A stretch of DNA of 64,000 bases from Melanocharis versteri (lineage: Eukaryota > Chordata > Aves > Passeriformes > Melanocharitidae). The notes beneath the pieces are model-generated. The model searched no databases, had not been told where the DNA came from, and saw nothing but the letters and a program-made list of their open reading frames with translations. Position 1 is the first letter of the stretch. Each line of letters begins with the position of its first letter. Location: positions 129,878-193,877 of the forward strand of contig VZTG01002040.1 in assembly GCA_013397845.1 (NCBI GenBank). The letters run 5' to 3'. A program made the position numbers and the translations under genes. Positions 12,801 through 31,960 of the stretch are shown piece after piece.

Positions 12801-15800
12801 GGTGATTAGAGGCCTGCAAGGAGAATGGTGAGCAGTATGGGCCACAGGGTACTAACCTGTGTCCCTGCATCAAGTATCAGGGCTTGCTGACTCTGTCCTC
12901 TTGCTGTCCTCTTCCAAGTCCCCTTGTCCTTCCTTCAGTGAGGGATATGATAGCAGCTGCCCCTCTTGCAGGTCAGGTTCCTCTGCTCACTTTTGCCTTT
13001 CTGTATTCAGACCGTCCTGTGTTGTTTGCCAGTGTGAGTTTGTCGCTCAACAGAACAACCACTTAATGGCAAGCAAGAGAAAAGGAAACCTTATTCAGAT
13101 CCTCCTCCTCTTTCTTCTTCTTTCTATTGCCTTTGGGAGTTTAAACTCCTTGGAAGATGAGGGTCATGCACCACTGACAGCTCCAAGGCCAGCATTTGTC
13201 ATTTACCTGCAGAGAACTGTTGCTTTCCATGTTATTGGGGTGGTCTTGCATGTCATTAGGTGGCAAATCCCTGTCTCAAGGATGCTTCTCCATAAGGTAG
13301 AATACTCCAGAGGTCTCTTTGCAGCAACTCTCGGAGCTATTCTGCAAAGCCTAATATTTGAAATGGACCAGTGATCTGTCTCACATGGTAGTCTTCATGC
13401 TATAAACACTTTGGATGCACAAATCCTACAGTGTTCTTTCCTGTGACATGACATGCTGCAGGGCATGAGAGCTGTGAAAACTGAACCAAAGTTAGCTGTG
13501 CCCTGCAAGCCACCCAGATCCTCTACCTTTTAAATATCCAGTCTTTGTCCAACTCCTCCCCCCTTTTGAAGGTATTTTTGGCAGAGTGAGGATTTTGTTT
13601 GTTTGTTTTCTGGTTTTTTGTTGTTTTTTTTAAGAACCCTCTAATTTCTTGTTCGGTTTTTCTCCCGCTCCTGAGCCCTTTGAAAGTAGCTTTATGCCGT
13701 CACTGACACCAAACTGACACTTTGCGTTTCCCCACTTCTTATCCCTTTATGGCAACAGATGTTGAAATTTTGTATCCCTTTTATCTGTCCCTCTTTGCCC
13801 TCTTCCTGTAATTAGGTTTCCCTTGTTAGCAGTACAAAGTGGCCCGGTTTGCTGCCTGGCCTTTTGAGCCATTGTGTTGGAGCACATTTTTTTCCTCCTC
13901 TTTCGGAAGAGTTCCTTCCCCCTTAAGTAATAGGCAGGGTGTGGGCCAAAGCCGTGGCTTTTTCTCGTTTCTTTGTTCTCCATTTATCTCTGCCACCTTT
14001 TTCAAAGAGATGGAGAAAAAAAAAATAGAGAGTGCATGGAAGGGGAAGATACAAAGTTGCATTTCTTGACCGTCAGGCCCCCCTGCTCTTCAGGTGTTCA
14101 AGGCAGGTGCCTTTGATGTCTGCAGGTTTTGGAGAGGTGGGAGGTAAAGGATTCATGAGAGTGACTTGGGAGTGGAGGAGAAGGGAGATTCAGGTGGATG
14201 GCTGGTGCCCTCAGCAGAGGGTTGGGGAGGAGTCTCACGTAGCCAGGCAGCTGCTGAGCAGGTTAGTAATCTGTTCTGCCTATAGAGCTATTGCGCTGTG
14301 TTCTTTCTTTCCAAGAGCCAGCATGAGTGTTACCATCCTAAGCAGCTGGCTGAAGTTTGCTAATGTGCTGCTGCTGTATTCCTAGTGTGTGTTTGCATGG
14401 GTCCCTTGCTAGGTTACATCTGTCTGGGCCATGGAGGAGGCAAGAATGAGTTGCTGTCTTTTCAGCTTTTGGCTTATGTTGATCTGTGTCCATTTCGGTG
14501 GCTCTTTAGAGCCCATGGAGTTAAAGTTTGGGCTCCCTGTACTGGTCTTAAACAGCAAGTGTAATTTGAGAGTTGAAGCGTATAGCAATGAACACCCTGG
14601 TCAGCTGATCACTACTGATGATTTCCTGTTTAAATCCAGTCCTTCTTGACTTTGTCTGCTGTTGTGCTCCAGTTTTTTAATTGTGTGGGAGTAGATGAGT
14701 GAAACGAGAACCTGCAGGTCTAGTTCTTGGTTATAAGTCTTGCTGAATGTTTTCAATGAAAGTTTTTAGTGTAGAAGCTTGGCTCAAGGCTTCTTAGCAT
14801 TGTGTTCTAAAATAAATTCTATAGAAGAGCATTCTCTCCACAGCTTTGAACTCCAAGGTTTATACAAGTTTGAGACCCTCTAATTTAATCACCAAAGGAG
14901 CTGTTGGGTGAAGGAGGCACATGGATTCAGAACTGGAGTTGCTAGATCAAAAAAAGAGGTAACTGACTCGAAGAAGTGTGGGGAGTCTGTTTCACCCAGG
15001 CATTTAAACTGGATTTATCCAATCAGAGAGAAGTGGGTGCATATGTCTGCTAACCGGAGAGACAAGCAATAGCAAATATTATCATGTCACTGATAATAGT
15101 TTCACAGGATTTGGGAAGCAGAAGAATGATAGCATGCGGTAGATGTGGAATACGCTTTCTGGCCCTGCTTTTCTATAGATTCATATGCCAGGCGCTTTTT
15201 TTTTTTTTTTTTTTAGCCAAGGAAACTCCTCCAGGTTTTGTAGGCAAGAGGCTCCCTATTCCTTTCAGACTTGCATTTCTTTCTCAGCATCTCTGTCTTG
15301 GCTGAACAGAGTTTTAAATCACAATGACAAATCCAGACCTTGAGATCTTGAGTATTGTTGGAAGCAGGACACCAGGCCTATGGTCGGCTTGAGCCTGTTC
15401 TGGAGAAAGCTTGCAGGTGCAGGGAGCCTCTTAAGTGGTGGTTTCTTGGGTGACTGTCCCTTTTAGAAGACTTCGTTGTGTTCAGAGCTCTGTCTCCTGT
15501 CTATAATGGATAGCTTCAGTCTTGTCTGTGCAATGTATTCCCATGGTATGCACATGTTCTCTTGATGTTCTTTACTGATTTTGTTTGGGTTTTGGTTTTT
15601 TTGACACTGTGTTTCTGAACTCTCTCACATAAGCTGGGCATCTTCTGCCTTCTTTTTGTTAAGAGGGTTCTGGTCCATCTTACCCTAAATGTAAAATCAT
15701 TGTAAGAGGAAGAATGTACAGGTGTTTATCCTAAATCCTTTCTTCCCCATGGCAGTCTTGGCTCTGTCTCACTAGAGAGGACTATGAGGCCAGCTCCTGC

Positions 15801-18800
15801 CCTTTGGATGTGTGCATGTTCAGGGCATGCTGCAGCCTTTGAACTCTTGTTCAGGCGTATTTATGACAACTTTACAAGGCCCCGAACAATCAGAGAGTAT
15901 GGGTGGGGGCTGGACACTCCAAGCACATCAATCAGTTTCATCCCTCTGAGCCAAAGCAAAAGTAATCTTTATTTTTCCCTGGGTTGAGAGAGAATCAACA
16001 GAGGCAAGAGAGAAGAATGGGAAGGAGTGAATGAGGAACCCCCTCTGTCACTGGCTAGTGGTAGCTCATTTAAACAGATGGCTTTGTTTTGATTTGGACT
16101 CTCCATTTTTTTGTCTCCCCACTAAAGGAGACCTGCAGAGCTCTGTCCAGAAAGGGAGCAATACAGCCGCCTGTTCCCACACAAGTGGGGCGAAAGGCGA
16201 GAGGCTTTGAGAATTCCCTGCTTCTTTTCCTTGCCTCCCTCTTTTTCTCTTCCTCCAAGAAATCACAGTTTGAGAATTCCCCCCTACTCCTCCCGTTGGA
16301 AAGAAAGACAGAGAAGACATTCTTGACATTCTTTGCAGAGAAAAGGGGTTAAATGTCTGAATTTGGGGGTCACCATGTTATACAAATTGCAATCTAATCG
16401 TTTTTACAAGAACACACGTGTGCTAAGAAAAGGAGCCATGGACAAGAAAGAAAAGGGGATAGACAACCTTTTTTGTCCTATCTTCTTTTTTTTTCCCCTC
16501 AAGGTTTTGGACTATTGTCATGTCCTGTCTCTCTCCCCTCCTCACCCCCGAGAGGGAGAACATTGGTTTTATAGTTAAATTGGTTCGTAAAGCAGAAGGG
16601 CTTGGTGCCATTTCTGTTTGTTTTCCCAAATAAAAGCCCCAGCAGGGTCTCTTTTGCACCGTTGTGGCTTTATTTGAAGAAACTGGCTTTTTCCCATAGC
16701 CCAGTGTGTCAGTTTATCCTCTGAACTTAACCTTACGGGAACCCGAACAACAAAAACTCACAGGGTCCCAGAGCTGGAAAGGTAAAGAAATTGTATCTTT
16801 TTATTGGACCATTTAAAACGTGTGTGGGCCAATTCAGAGAAAGCAGAATAAAAGAAGGCAAACTCCCTCTTCTGTCTCTCCCCTCAACACAATCTCAGAC
16901 CGTCGTTGGTGTCTTTCCCCCCTACTGCCTTGAGTCCCTTCAGCTGCATTGAGGAATCAGAGAGAGGTATTTGCCCTGAAAATCGCTTGAAACAGCATCT
17001 CTGAGCCATTTCACTTGGAGGTGCTCCCTCAAAATTCCCCAAGCCAATCCCACACCTCCCTGCAGGAATTAGTAGCCTGGTCTAAATGCAGGGGCAACTT
17101 TGGGGTAGGATAGAAGAATAACTTTGCCAAGGATTTGCGTTTCTCCCTATGTACAATACAGATGTTGTTTGATCAAGCCTTTCCCTTCTCAACGTAAGTA
17201 GCTATGCTCATGGCTAGATTTCTAGCATGGAAAGGAAAGAGTGAAATGTGGAAATCCTGAACAAATACCTGTTTTTAAAAGTAAGTTTTAAAAGTCTTGA
17301 AGAACTTGGAAATTGATCGAGATGAATCAAAGGATTCTCTATAGTGTCTGAACAAAATGCCTTTCATTGTTGGACTCATCAGTTGGATACATTTATCAGG
17401 CACATGGACTTTGTTTAAGCATCTTGTTCTGTCACCAAGGTGTCCAGAGCCTAGTGCTAACACAGCTTTCCTGTGCTAGGGATGAAATAGGCTGCTGGAT
17501 TTCCTCTGGCTCTGTTCCTTGTGGGCTGGTACTGGATTACTGCCAATATTATTCAGTCTGTCTAGATGCTAAACAAGAAGTATGAAGAATTAGGAATATT
17601 ACAAGATTCCTCAACACTGGAGGCCTACCTATGTGTTTGTAGGTGCTGCATAGGACCAGGTGGTTTGTGGTTAAAGTGCTGAAAGTGGGAGCTCTTGCTG
17701 TAGACTGGTCTTTCCAGAAAACCTGCACTGTCACATTTGTGATTCTGCCTCACAGAGCTCCACTGGTGCAGAGTTGTTTCTGTTGGTGCCACCCACACTG
17801 GGACTGAACGCGGGCACTACCTGGCCCAGGCTGTTCAGTACAAAGACAAGCTAAGCGCCAGCCACCTGCACAGGTAACTACCTGGCTTTCCTGAAGAAGA
17901 CCTGGGAGCAAAATAGCTACTTGCTACTGCTGGAGGGCCATGGCAGGGTGGGGAGATGGTGTGGACCTTCCATGTTTGGTCTCGCTTGGGCTTCACAGAC
18001 ACTTCCTGACTAACCTTCACAGCCCATAACAAGGACAGGGCTTCTGAAGTGCTGAGGATCAGCCCACCTGGTATTTGAAAGGTGTTTAGGTGAAAAAGGG
18101 ACCACAAAGGAAAGAATGGGGCTATTTCCTGCTGTGTTTGGCTGGTGCTGGTGAAAAAGGTCCAAGATACCTATGCCATCTCTTTCTGTCCCTCCCCACT
18201 TCTGTCCATCTAAGTTGTTAGAAACCACTGGTGATGTGCTGGTGTAGCTGCTGCTCTTCTGTTGTCCATTCATGGGTTATCTTGATCCTTTATGGGTTAT
18301 TAAGGATTAACGGTGGGTTTTGCTCCCAAGAAAGGGGAAGCTGTTCAAGTATGGGGTTTGAGTGCAGGGAGTATTTGGGATAACAAAGAATGGACAATTT
18401 GTGAGCACTAACTTGTGATCCCAAGACTGGAAGAGCTGTGGTGGCAGAGTTCCCTTCCCAGCATGGGCTCAGCATGGCTGTGTGTGCTGCAGGCACATAG
18501 AGCTAGTCTGGCATGGTGGTAGCTGGTCCAGAGACCCCTTAATATGCAGAATAAAGAGGAAATACTAATTGTGTTCTGCATCTTTTTCACCTTAAGTCTG
18601 CCCGTGCCAGAACACATGGGTGTTTTGTTTGTGTGCCCAATGTAGAGCACAGTAAATTTTCCCCTGCTGCCAGATGGTAAGTGCTTCACTGTAGCAACTA
18701 CCACATTGCCTCTGTAAATTGCCAAAGAGCTGCTCCTGTATCCAGGGGCTGCACCTCCCACCTGAGAGCTGCTTTGGCTGACCTGGTCTTGGGACAGGAG

Positions 18801-21800
18801 AACTGAACTGATTAACAAACCAGCAAGGCAAGGTTTACTTTGCTGCAGTAACTTGCAAGTATCTGTGCTCATTTTATACCTACAGAGAAAAACTAATCCT
18901 TTTCTTTTCCCCTACCTTTTTTTGTTGCCTTTTCTTTCATTTTTGTTGCCTGGGATGGAAAGAGAAGTGGAGGGAGGAAAACTGGTGTGACTCTGTTGGA
19001 ATGCTTGGGTACCACTGCAGTGAGGTGTGAAGGCATGGAGAAACACGGGGAGTGAAGCACCTGCTGTTGCTGCCTAGGCCTGGCTGGGGTAGCTCACTTC
19101 TTGGGAGTAACTCCTTTCTCCTGCCTGAGCAACTGGCAGAAGGCTCTGTCAGTTGGGCAGTCTGGCCCCTTATGAATCTCACAGGTAGTCCAAGGATTCC
19201 GTCTGGGAGAGCAGCTGACTCCTCATACCTCCTCATACCTTTTGTATGTCTTACAGCTCTGGGCCACACATACATCTTGTAGGATGAAGAAGGTTTTGCA
19301 GAAGCCCTGATAAGGGCTGTGTGCATGTCCATTTGTCCTGCTGGCTTTGCAGAATGGCAGGTGGAGGGGATCTGTGCTTGGAAGGGCAGGGGAGTGCCAG
19401 AGCACTCATGCCCATTCACTTCTCACTCCATGGTGGATCTGATGACCCATCTGTGCCAACCAAACCCCATTGCTCTTGCTCAGGGTTCTCAGACCATGAG
19501 TGCTTCAACCTCTCAACCCACAGACAGGTGCAGAATTGCTGCTGGGTTGGTTTACAAGTAACCTTCCAAGGGTTAATGTATTGTGAGAAGGTTGCAAAGG
19601 GCTGAAGCCTGGAATCCCCTCGATCCCTTGCCTGGAGAAACACAAAGTCCAATAAGCCAGCACCCCTGGATTCGTGTTGGGGGGGATTAATTCATGCACT
19701 TGATGTTAAAGCTTGTCCAAGAGGTTTGCATGGGGGGGCCATTGCTAGGGCTGGTTGGCCTCTCTAAATGGTTGCTAGGGCCCTGGCATCAAGGGCCAAT
19801 GTAGCTGCCCACAGCCACGGTCACGGAGGGAATTACACAGCCACAAAGAAATTGTTATTCTACATAATCTGCTCTTTGGAGAGTGACTGTGGGGAAACAG
19901 GCTGGCCCCAGCATGCCGCCAGCTCTGTGATCATAGAAGCGTGCTGGCTGCAAAGATCGGCCAGGGCTCGCCTTCTGATCTGGGGACACCAGGGCTCGAG
20001 GCGCTAATCTGCTTTATCAGCGATTTCTCTCTCCTGACACAAAGGTGTTTACTTGTTTTAACATCTCCCAGGACTCTATTTCTCCTTTTGTGTGGTCTTT
20101 ATCCCCCGACGAGGGCTTTAGCCCAGATTACAGACAGAATTAAGGCATTTGGCGATGTGCCTCAGAACTGTGTGATGCTGGATCAAGGAGCAGAATGTAA
20201 CAAAATAATGGAGGGAGATGCTGAGAGTGACCCCACTGCGGGATCCATGCTGTTGGCTTTCAGGACTGCTTCATTGTCCTGAGAACCAAGAGGCTGTTGG
20301 AGAGGGGTGGCCGTGCAGCAGAGTTTGAAAAGCAGGTGCTTCAAGTTTTATTGTGTCCAGCATTTTTGATGTAGAGGGTGTGAGGAGAAGGAGAAGGAAA
20401 AAAAGAAGGGTTTGTGATAGGTAGCCATTTCAAGCAGCTGGGCAGATTGTCCACTCCATTCCCAAGAGTCTGTTGTGTCTGAATATCACTGCCTGCTGCA
20501 GCAGGTGGAGTGATACTGGGACAGGCTGTGCCGTGCACCTAATGCAATTTCATGTGACCCAGGGAAGGGGCTCAAGCTTCTTCTTGAAGTCTGGCAGGGT
20601 GGGACCTCACCAGGCACCATCCACCTGGTGACCTGCTGGTTCTGGTCATGAACAAACAGCAGAGTGATACCACCACAAAGCACCCAGCACAGACCTTCGT
20701 GGAGATCTTGCTTTTGCTCTTTCACTGCAAGCAAGGAATTAAAGAGGAGGAAAGGGTCAAAAAAAGGAGAAAAATCTAGCCTTTGGAAGGTCATCTCCAG
20801 AGCAACCTTGGGGTGGTTGCTTTTGACCTATCACATTCAGCCCCAGATATGGTGTTTGTAGAATGTGGTGTAACTGGAGGGGGTTGAGGAGAGCGGTCAT
20901 GGCAGACTGGGTTGGGAGAATCTGATTTGCCTGTGGATCTGTGCTGTGTGTCAGAGATTCAGGGAAATACCCCAGTAGGCAGTATTTTGAAGGACACAGT
21001 ATGGGATGGGATTGAACAGGTAAGTGGCTCTTGCAGATTATTTGTAGTCTGACTAAGCTGGGAGTTGTCTCCTATGGAAGTGGACCCATATAATTTAGAT
21101 ACTGGCCACTTCTCCCAGGGAAAAGGATCCCATTCTGCTGGGGGTCAGCTGTTCCTGTACCTTGGCTCTTCCTCTTTCAGCTGGGACTCCTGCTGGTCAC
21201 TCTTCATGACACTTAGTGGCCCAACCAGTAGCAGAAGCTGGGGGTGGGAAAGGAAAACTGTGCAGGCTTTTGTAATCTGTTAAATCACAGAAATGAGATC
21301 TGGAAGACTTCCCTGACACCACCTCTGCTCTGGCCAGCTGAACTGGAAGGACTTTTTGCTCTGAATGACTCTTCCCCTCATGTGTTTCATTGCAGTGGTC
21401 AGCTGTTGACCTGTTTAGGGACCGACTTCCACCGTGGAGCTGGAGTCCTGGATGTGTTCTACGAAACGCCCTCCCTTCTCCTTTCTTGTGGGTATGACAC
21501 CTACATCCGCTACTGGGACATACGGACCAGCACCAGGTGAGCCTGCCCTGCTGGCATCTGGGGCCCTCGCTGGGCTCCTGGACTGTCCTTGTGCAGCGTC
21601 TGGGAACTCAGCTCTCACTGAATTAGCTCCTTCAGGCAAGGTGGATGGAGGAGTGGAGGCTCAGCCCTGCTCTGGTTTGTGTTGCCCTTGCAGGAAGTGC
21701 GTCCAGGAGTGGGAAGAGCCGCATGACAGTGCCCTGTACTGCATAAGGAGTGATAAGAACCATATGATTGCCAGCGGCTCTTCCTACTACGGCGTGGTGC

Positions 21801-22205
21801 GCCTCTGGGATAAGCGGCAGACTCGGTGCCTGCAGGTGAGCACCAGTGGGAGGCTGGGCAGCAGCAGAGCTTCTCAGCTGTTCTCTGGCAGCCCAATGCT
21901 CATGCCTTGTGGGAAGAAAAAAGAGGGGCTGCTGGGCTGTCTTTGGGGCTAGTCCACCATGGCAAACCTAAGCTATATGCAGGGAAAACATGCTTTGCTC
22001 AGACATCTCAGCCTTTGGATCTGTAACACCGGCTGGGATCTTTGGGCTGACCTCTTCTCTGATATGTTGATTCTCCTGTTTTTTGCAGAGCTTTCACCTG
22101 TCTTCACCCACCAGCAGCCCAGTGTACTGCCTCCGTTTCAGTACCACCCACTTGTATGCTGCCCTGGCATCAGCCCTGCACGTCCTGGACTTCACGGCCT
22201 CGTGA
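9887..22205 (+). CDS. FBXW4: FBXW4, 3' part: four terminal coding exons of F-box/WD40 protein 4 (dactylin)
   Basis: Coding exons are 9887-9952, 21396-21536, 21694-21835 and 22089-22205 (TGA at 22203-22205). Each is bounded by AG/GT and phases agree throughout, giving the last 154 residues. Three WD-type blades are readable: one ending PLRIWDL, one with CGYDTYIRYWDIRT, and one with SSYYGVVRLWDKRQ. The end reads HVLDFTAS, where human ends with a similar HVLDF segment. From family knowledge, FBXW4 is a roughly 412-residue substrate-recognition subunit of an SCF (SKP1-CUL1-F-box) ubiquitin ligase; the F-box and first blades would be encoded left of this window. The 66-bp first exon sits far from the next, matching the long introns of the mammalian gene, whose disruption or duplication region is linked to dactylaplasia and split-hand/foot 3. 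The exon before 9887 was searched for and not seen in 1-9886. Confidence 0.96.
16090..17060. promoter_or_regulatory. Possible conserved noncoding block in FBXW4 intron
   Basis: A repeat-free stretch with CACCATGTTATACAAATTGC, AATCTAATCG, GAACACACGTGTGC, TTTTATTGGACC and GGGCCAATTCAG. Motif density is lower than in the other islands, so confidence is lower; part of it may be ordinary intron. Confidence 0.3.
19680..20230. promoter_or_regulatory. Enhancer-like conserved noncoding candidate with RFX-type half-sites
   Basis: ATTGCTAGGG (19741-19750) and GTTGCTAGGG (19771-19780) lie exactly 30 bases apart. They are followed by GGAATTACACAG, TTGTTATTC, GCTAATCTGCTTTATCAGCG, AAGGTGTTTACTTG (FOX-type TGTTTAC) and AGAATTAAGG. 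CpGs are retained across the stretch and no repeat is present, which suggests functional noncoding DNA. Confidence 0.5.
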
Positions 22206-22855
22206 AGGGCACCACAACTGCTTCTGGTGACTCCAACTCAGCAGAGCTGACACTTGGCTCAGGGAATTACAGGCCAGGAGAGGTGAGAAAGGCCCACAAG
22301 ACTTCTGAAGGGACTTTTTTGCCTGCCAGAAAGCTACAATGAAGAGTGCACAAAGGGCCAAACTTTCTCAACCTTACCTGCCTGTTAGTGAAAATAATAG
22401 GCCAATTGTCCTTTTCCCTTTTTATTTTGTGCAAGTCAGGGTTTGTTTTATTAACTGTGTTCCTTTTTTTCTTTTTTTTTTCCTTCCTTTTTTTTCCTGT
22501 GGATACACCATTTGAGGGGCAAGTTGAGCCAGGATGCCCATCAGCTGTGTGCTGGTCAGTTTGAGATCAGCCAAGCTCTAAGCATGTGAAGCAAGACTAG
22601 GCTGTGTGTGGGGTGGACTGATTTGGTGGAAGGGAAAGGTGCCTGGAGCGAAGCCCACCTTTCTCCTTAACTTGCTGTCCTGACAGCTGCTTGTGTTGTC
22701 CTTCACAGCCAAGAGCAACAATTGAGCTGAAAGGCAGAGCCAGCCCTGCTTTCAGTGTGCCTCCCCAAGCTGGCCATCAGGTCAGGCTGTGCACTTGGCA
22801 GGGCTGAAATCGTCATGTTTTGCTAAATAAAACTGAAAGGAGACAAAAGAGATTG
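22206..22855 (+). other. FBXW4: FBXW4 3' UTR with poly(A) signal
   Basis: The 3' UTR follows the stop at 22203-22205. An AATAAA hexamer at 22826-22831, followed by a T/G-rich stretch (TTGTATGTTTTGTTTC near 22852-22867), is the likely cleavage signal and gives a 3' UTR of roughly 640 bases. A T-rich tract lies near 22465-22500. The exact cleavage point is inferred. Confidence 0.7.
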
Positions 22856-24497
22856 TATGTTTTGTTTCAAGTTCTGAAGGGGCTGTGATGTAACCTGCTG
22901 ATTGCAGGGGCCTGGGTGGGTGGGGGAGGTTGGACCTGTTTTCAGATGCTGTCTCCATGTCTTAATAGATCTCTCTCCGTGGCTAGACCCTGTGACACTG
23001 CTGCACTGAAGGTGGTTCCTGGGAGATTGGATCTCCTGTCACTTTCTCAAACAAGAATTCAAAAAGTAGGATCTGTGACTCGTTTGGTACCTGCATAATG
23101 AAGCAGCAAACCAGACTAGTATGAACACCTGGATGTGATTTACTGGGATCCTGTAGGCACATTCAAGTGGGCTCTGCTCCTTTTTGTCACCCTTCTGAAC
23201 CTGATGTGGGTCTCTGAACAACCATAGCTTTCAGTGTGCTCTGTGCTGTCTGATTGGATGTGGATAATATACTATGAGTGAACACAGTGGTGTCTGGGGT
23301 CTGGTCCCTTCTTGGGGAAGGAAGTGCAGGAACCCTACTTGGTTCTGAGTTTGGATATCCTGGATAGGTAAAGGAGAGGTTTTTATCACAAACTGGGAGC
23401 ACTCCTAGGGTGAGCCACTCAGCACGGTGCTTTGTTAGAACTCAGTAAGTCCATTTTCACTGTCAAGAGGCTGCTCTTCCCGTGTGATGCACAAGAATTG
23501 GAAGAATACGCTTGCTGGAGCCCCAGACTCTAAGGAATTGTTGTGGTTTGAAAGCAGCCTCATCAGGGGAGCTATGCCAGGGGCCCATGAGCAGCTCACT
23601 TGAAGGTAGGGTTTGTTTGGGTAGTAACTGTTCAGGTATGAACTGAGACGGAACAATATTCAGAAATCTAAGCAGGGGGATAGCTGTTGGAGAGGAGCTG
23701 GTAAAGCAAAACTGTTGGGGTTGTCCCTGTGCAGTGAGGTTTGCAATGGGCCATGTTTGTACCTTCACAGAAGAGTGGGCAGCTGCTGCTCCTTAGCCGG
23801 CCACTGGCCCAGCCACTGCCCTCCGTGCCATGCAAATGGAGGCAGCTGCACGTGTGTTCCTGCGCTCTGCACGACCGTGTCATGGTGTGGATGGCTGGCA
23901 CTAAGGAAGCAGCTGCATGTCTTCCTCTTTACCCTGTTTCGTAGGCTATGCCCACTCAGGTCTAAGCATTGATGCTGTTTGCAGAGATACCAAAGTCACC
24001 AGAACATCCTTCTGACTACACAGAGGAGCTGCATAACTGCTCAGGAGGGAGCTGCTTCCAAGCACATCCCAGGCAAGTAACAGGTGTGAGGAGGGAGTTC
24101 TTGTTTTCCAAACATTACTGGCTTCAGCAGTGGTGGCAGATGGGGAATTCCCAAGGTGTCATGTTGGATGGGGACAGGGCTGCTGGTTGTGGATGTGGTG
24201 TGCTTCCTTTGCATGCTACAGCTTCCCACTGTTCATAGAAGGATCATTCCATCCCTGGAAATGTTCCAGGCCAGGTTGGATGGGGCTTTGAGCAGTCTAG
24301 TCTAGTGGAAGGTGTCCCTGCCCATGACAGGGGGGTTAGACCTAGATGATCTTTAAGGTCCTTTCCAGCACAAACCATTCTATGGTTTTATGAAACGTCT
24401 GCATAAATCAGCAGGCCAGGCAGCAGACAGATCAACTGCCTTTCCATTTTCCTTACAGAGATGCCTCCAAATGGCTCTATTAACAACAGAACTCATT
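22856..24497. other. Convergent spacer between FBXW4 and DPCD
   Basis: FBXW4 (+) and DPCD (-) end tail to tail here, about 1.6 kb apart. The spacer holds one CR1 3' fragment (24240-24396) and otherwise no recognisable gene, RNA or repeat. Confidence 0.7.
24240..24396 (+). mobile_element. CR1 LINE 3'-end fragment
   Basis: The sequence matches the familiar 3' end of the bird CR1 retroposon in sense orientation: a CATCCCTGGAAATGTTCCAG segment, then GGTTGGATGGGGCTTTGAGC, a GTGTCCCTGCCCATG segment, GATGATCTTTAAGGTCCTTTCC, and the terminal ATTCTATG-type 8-mer repeats at about 24378-24396. CR1 copies are usually 5'-truncated, as here (about 157 bases). It lies between the two convergent genes and is diverged, so it is probably old. 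Confidence 0.88.
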
Positions 24498-24587
24498 TTT
24501 ATTAGATAAAATAAGATAAGGCAAAATAAACACCATGAAGCTGTGCCGGAGAGCTGCCCCTCACCTCAACCTCTTAGCAGCCACTGC
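24480..24587 (-). other. DPCD: DPCD 3' UTR with poly(A) signal
   Basis: On the - strand the first AATAAA after the stop is at 24503-24498, only about 85 bases downstream of the TAG, giving a very short 3' UTR. The region is A/T-rich on both strands, with further AATAAA-like hexamers on the + strand that belong to no gene. The cleavage point is inferred. Confidence 0.65.
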
Positions 24588-31712
<7,125 letters not shown>

Positions 31713-31724
31713 GGCGGCCGCGCC

Positions 31725-31738
31725 GTCGCCGCAGCAAC
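31725..31738 (+). promoter_or_regulatory. RFX X-box upstream of the DPCD start
   Basis: GTCGCC-GC-AGCAAC matches the X-box consensus GTNRCC-N(0-3)-RGYAAC exactly. It lies 13-26 bases upstream of the DPCD ATG. X-boxes near the start of ciliary genes bind RFX factors, and DPCD is a ciliary gene, so the match fits the gene. Functional binding is an inference. Confidence 0.6.
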
Positions 31739-31759
31739 GCGGAAACTTCCGCCCGGCGC

Positions 31760-31775
31760 CCGGAAGCGCTTCCGG
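31760..31775. promoter_or_regulatory. Palindromic double ETS/GABP site
   Basis: CCGGAAGCGCTTCCGG is a perfect 16-base palindrome made of two inverted CCGGAAG ETS cores. GABPA-type sites are characteristic of TATA-less bidirectional CpG promoters, which fits its place between DPCD and POLL. Confidence 0.6.
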
Positions 31776-31960
31776 CCCGGCCGCGCGGAGCGGAGCGGAG
31801 TGCGGCCCTGCCCGGCCGCGGCCCCGGCCCCGCTCTCCTTCGGGGCCCTTCCCCTCGCCCGCTGCGGCCCCCTCGGCTCCCGCCTCCCCTCGGCTCCCCC
31901 GGGCACTGCCGCGCGGTCTGGGGAGGGTCGTTCTTGCCCCCGAGGTTGTGGGTGCTGCCA

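Larger units (their letters stand above)
9953..21395 (+). other. FBXW4 11.4-kb intron
   Basis: The donor is GTGAGT at 9953 and the acceptor TTGCAG ends at 21395; both flanking phases are 2/2, so the Ser codon is split as AG|T. Inside are a T run near 15198-15215, enhancer-like AT-rich islands near 13850-14060, 16090-17060 and 19680-20230, and an uninterrupted 171-codon frame at 12859-13374 that resembles no family I know. Between these, no coding or repeat structure was recognised. Confidence 0.85.
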
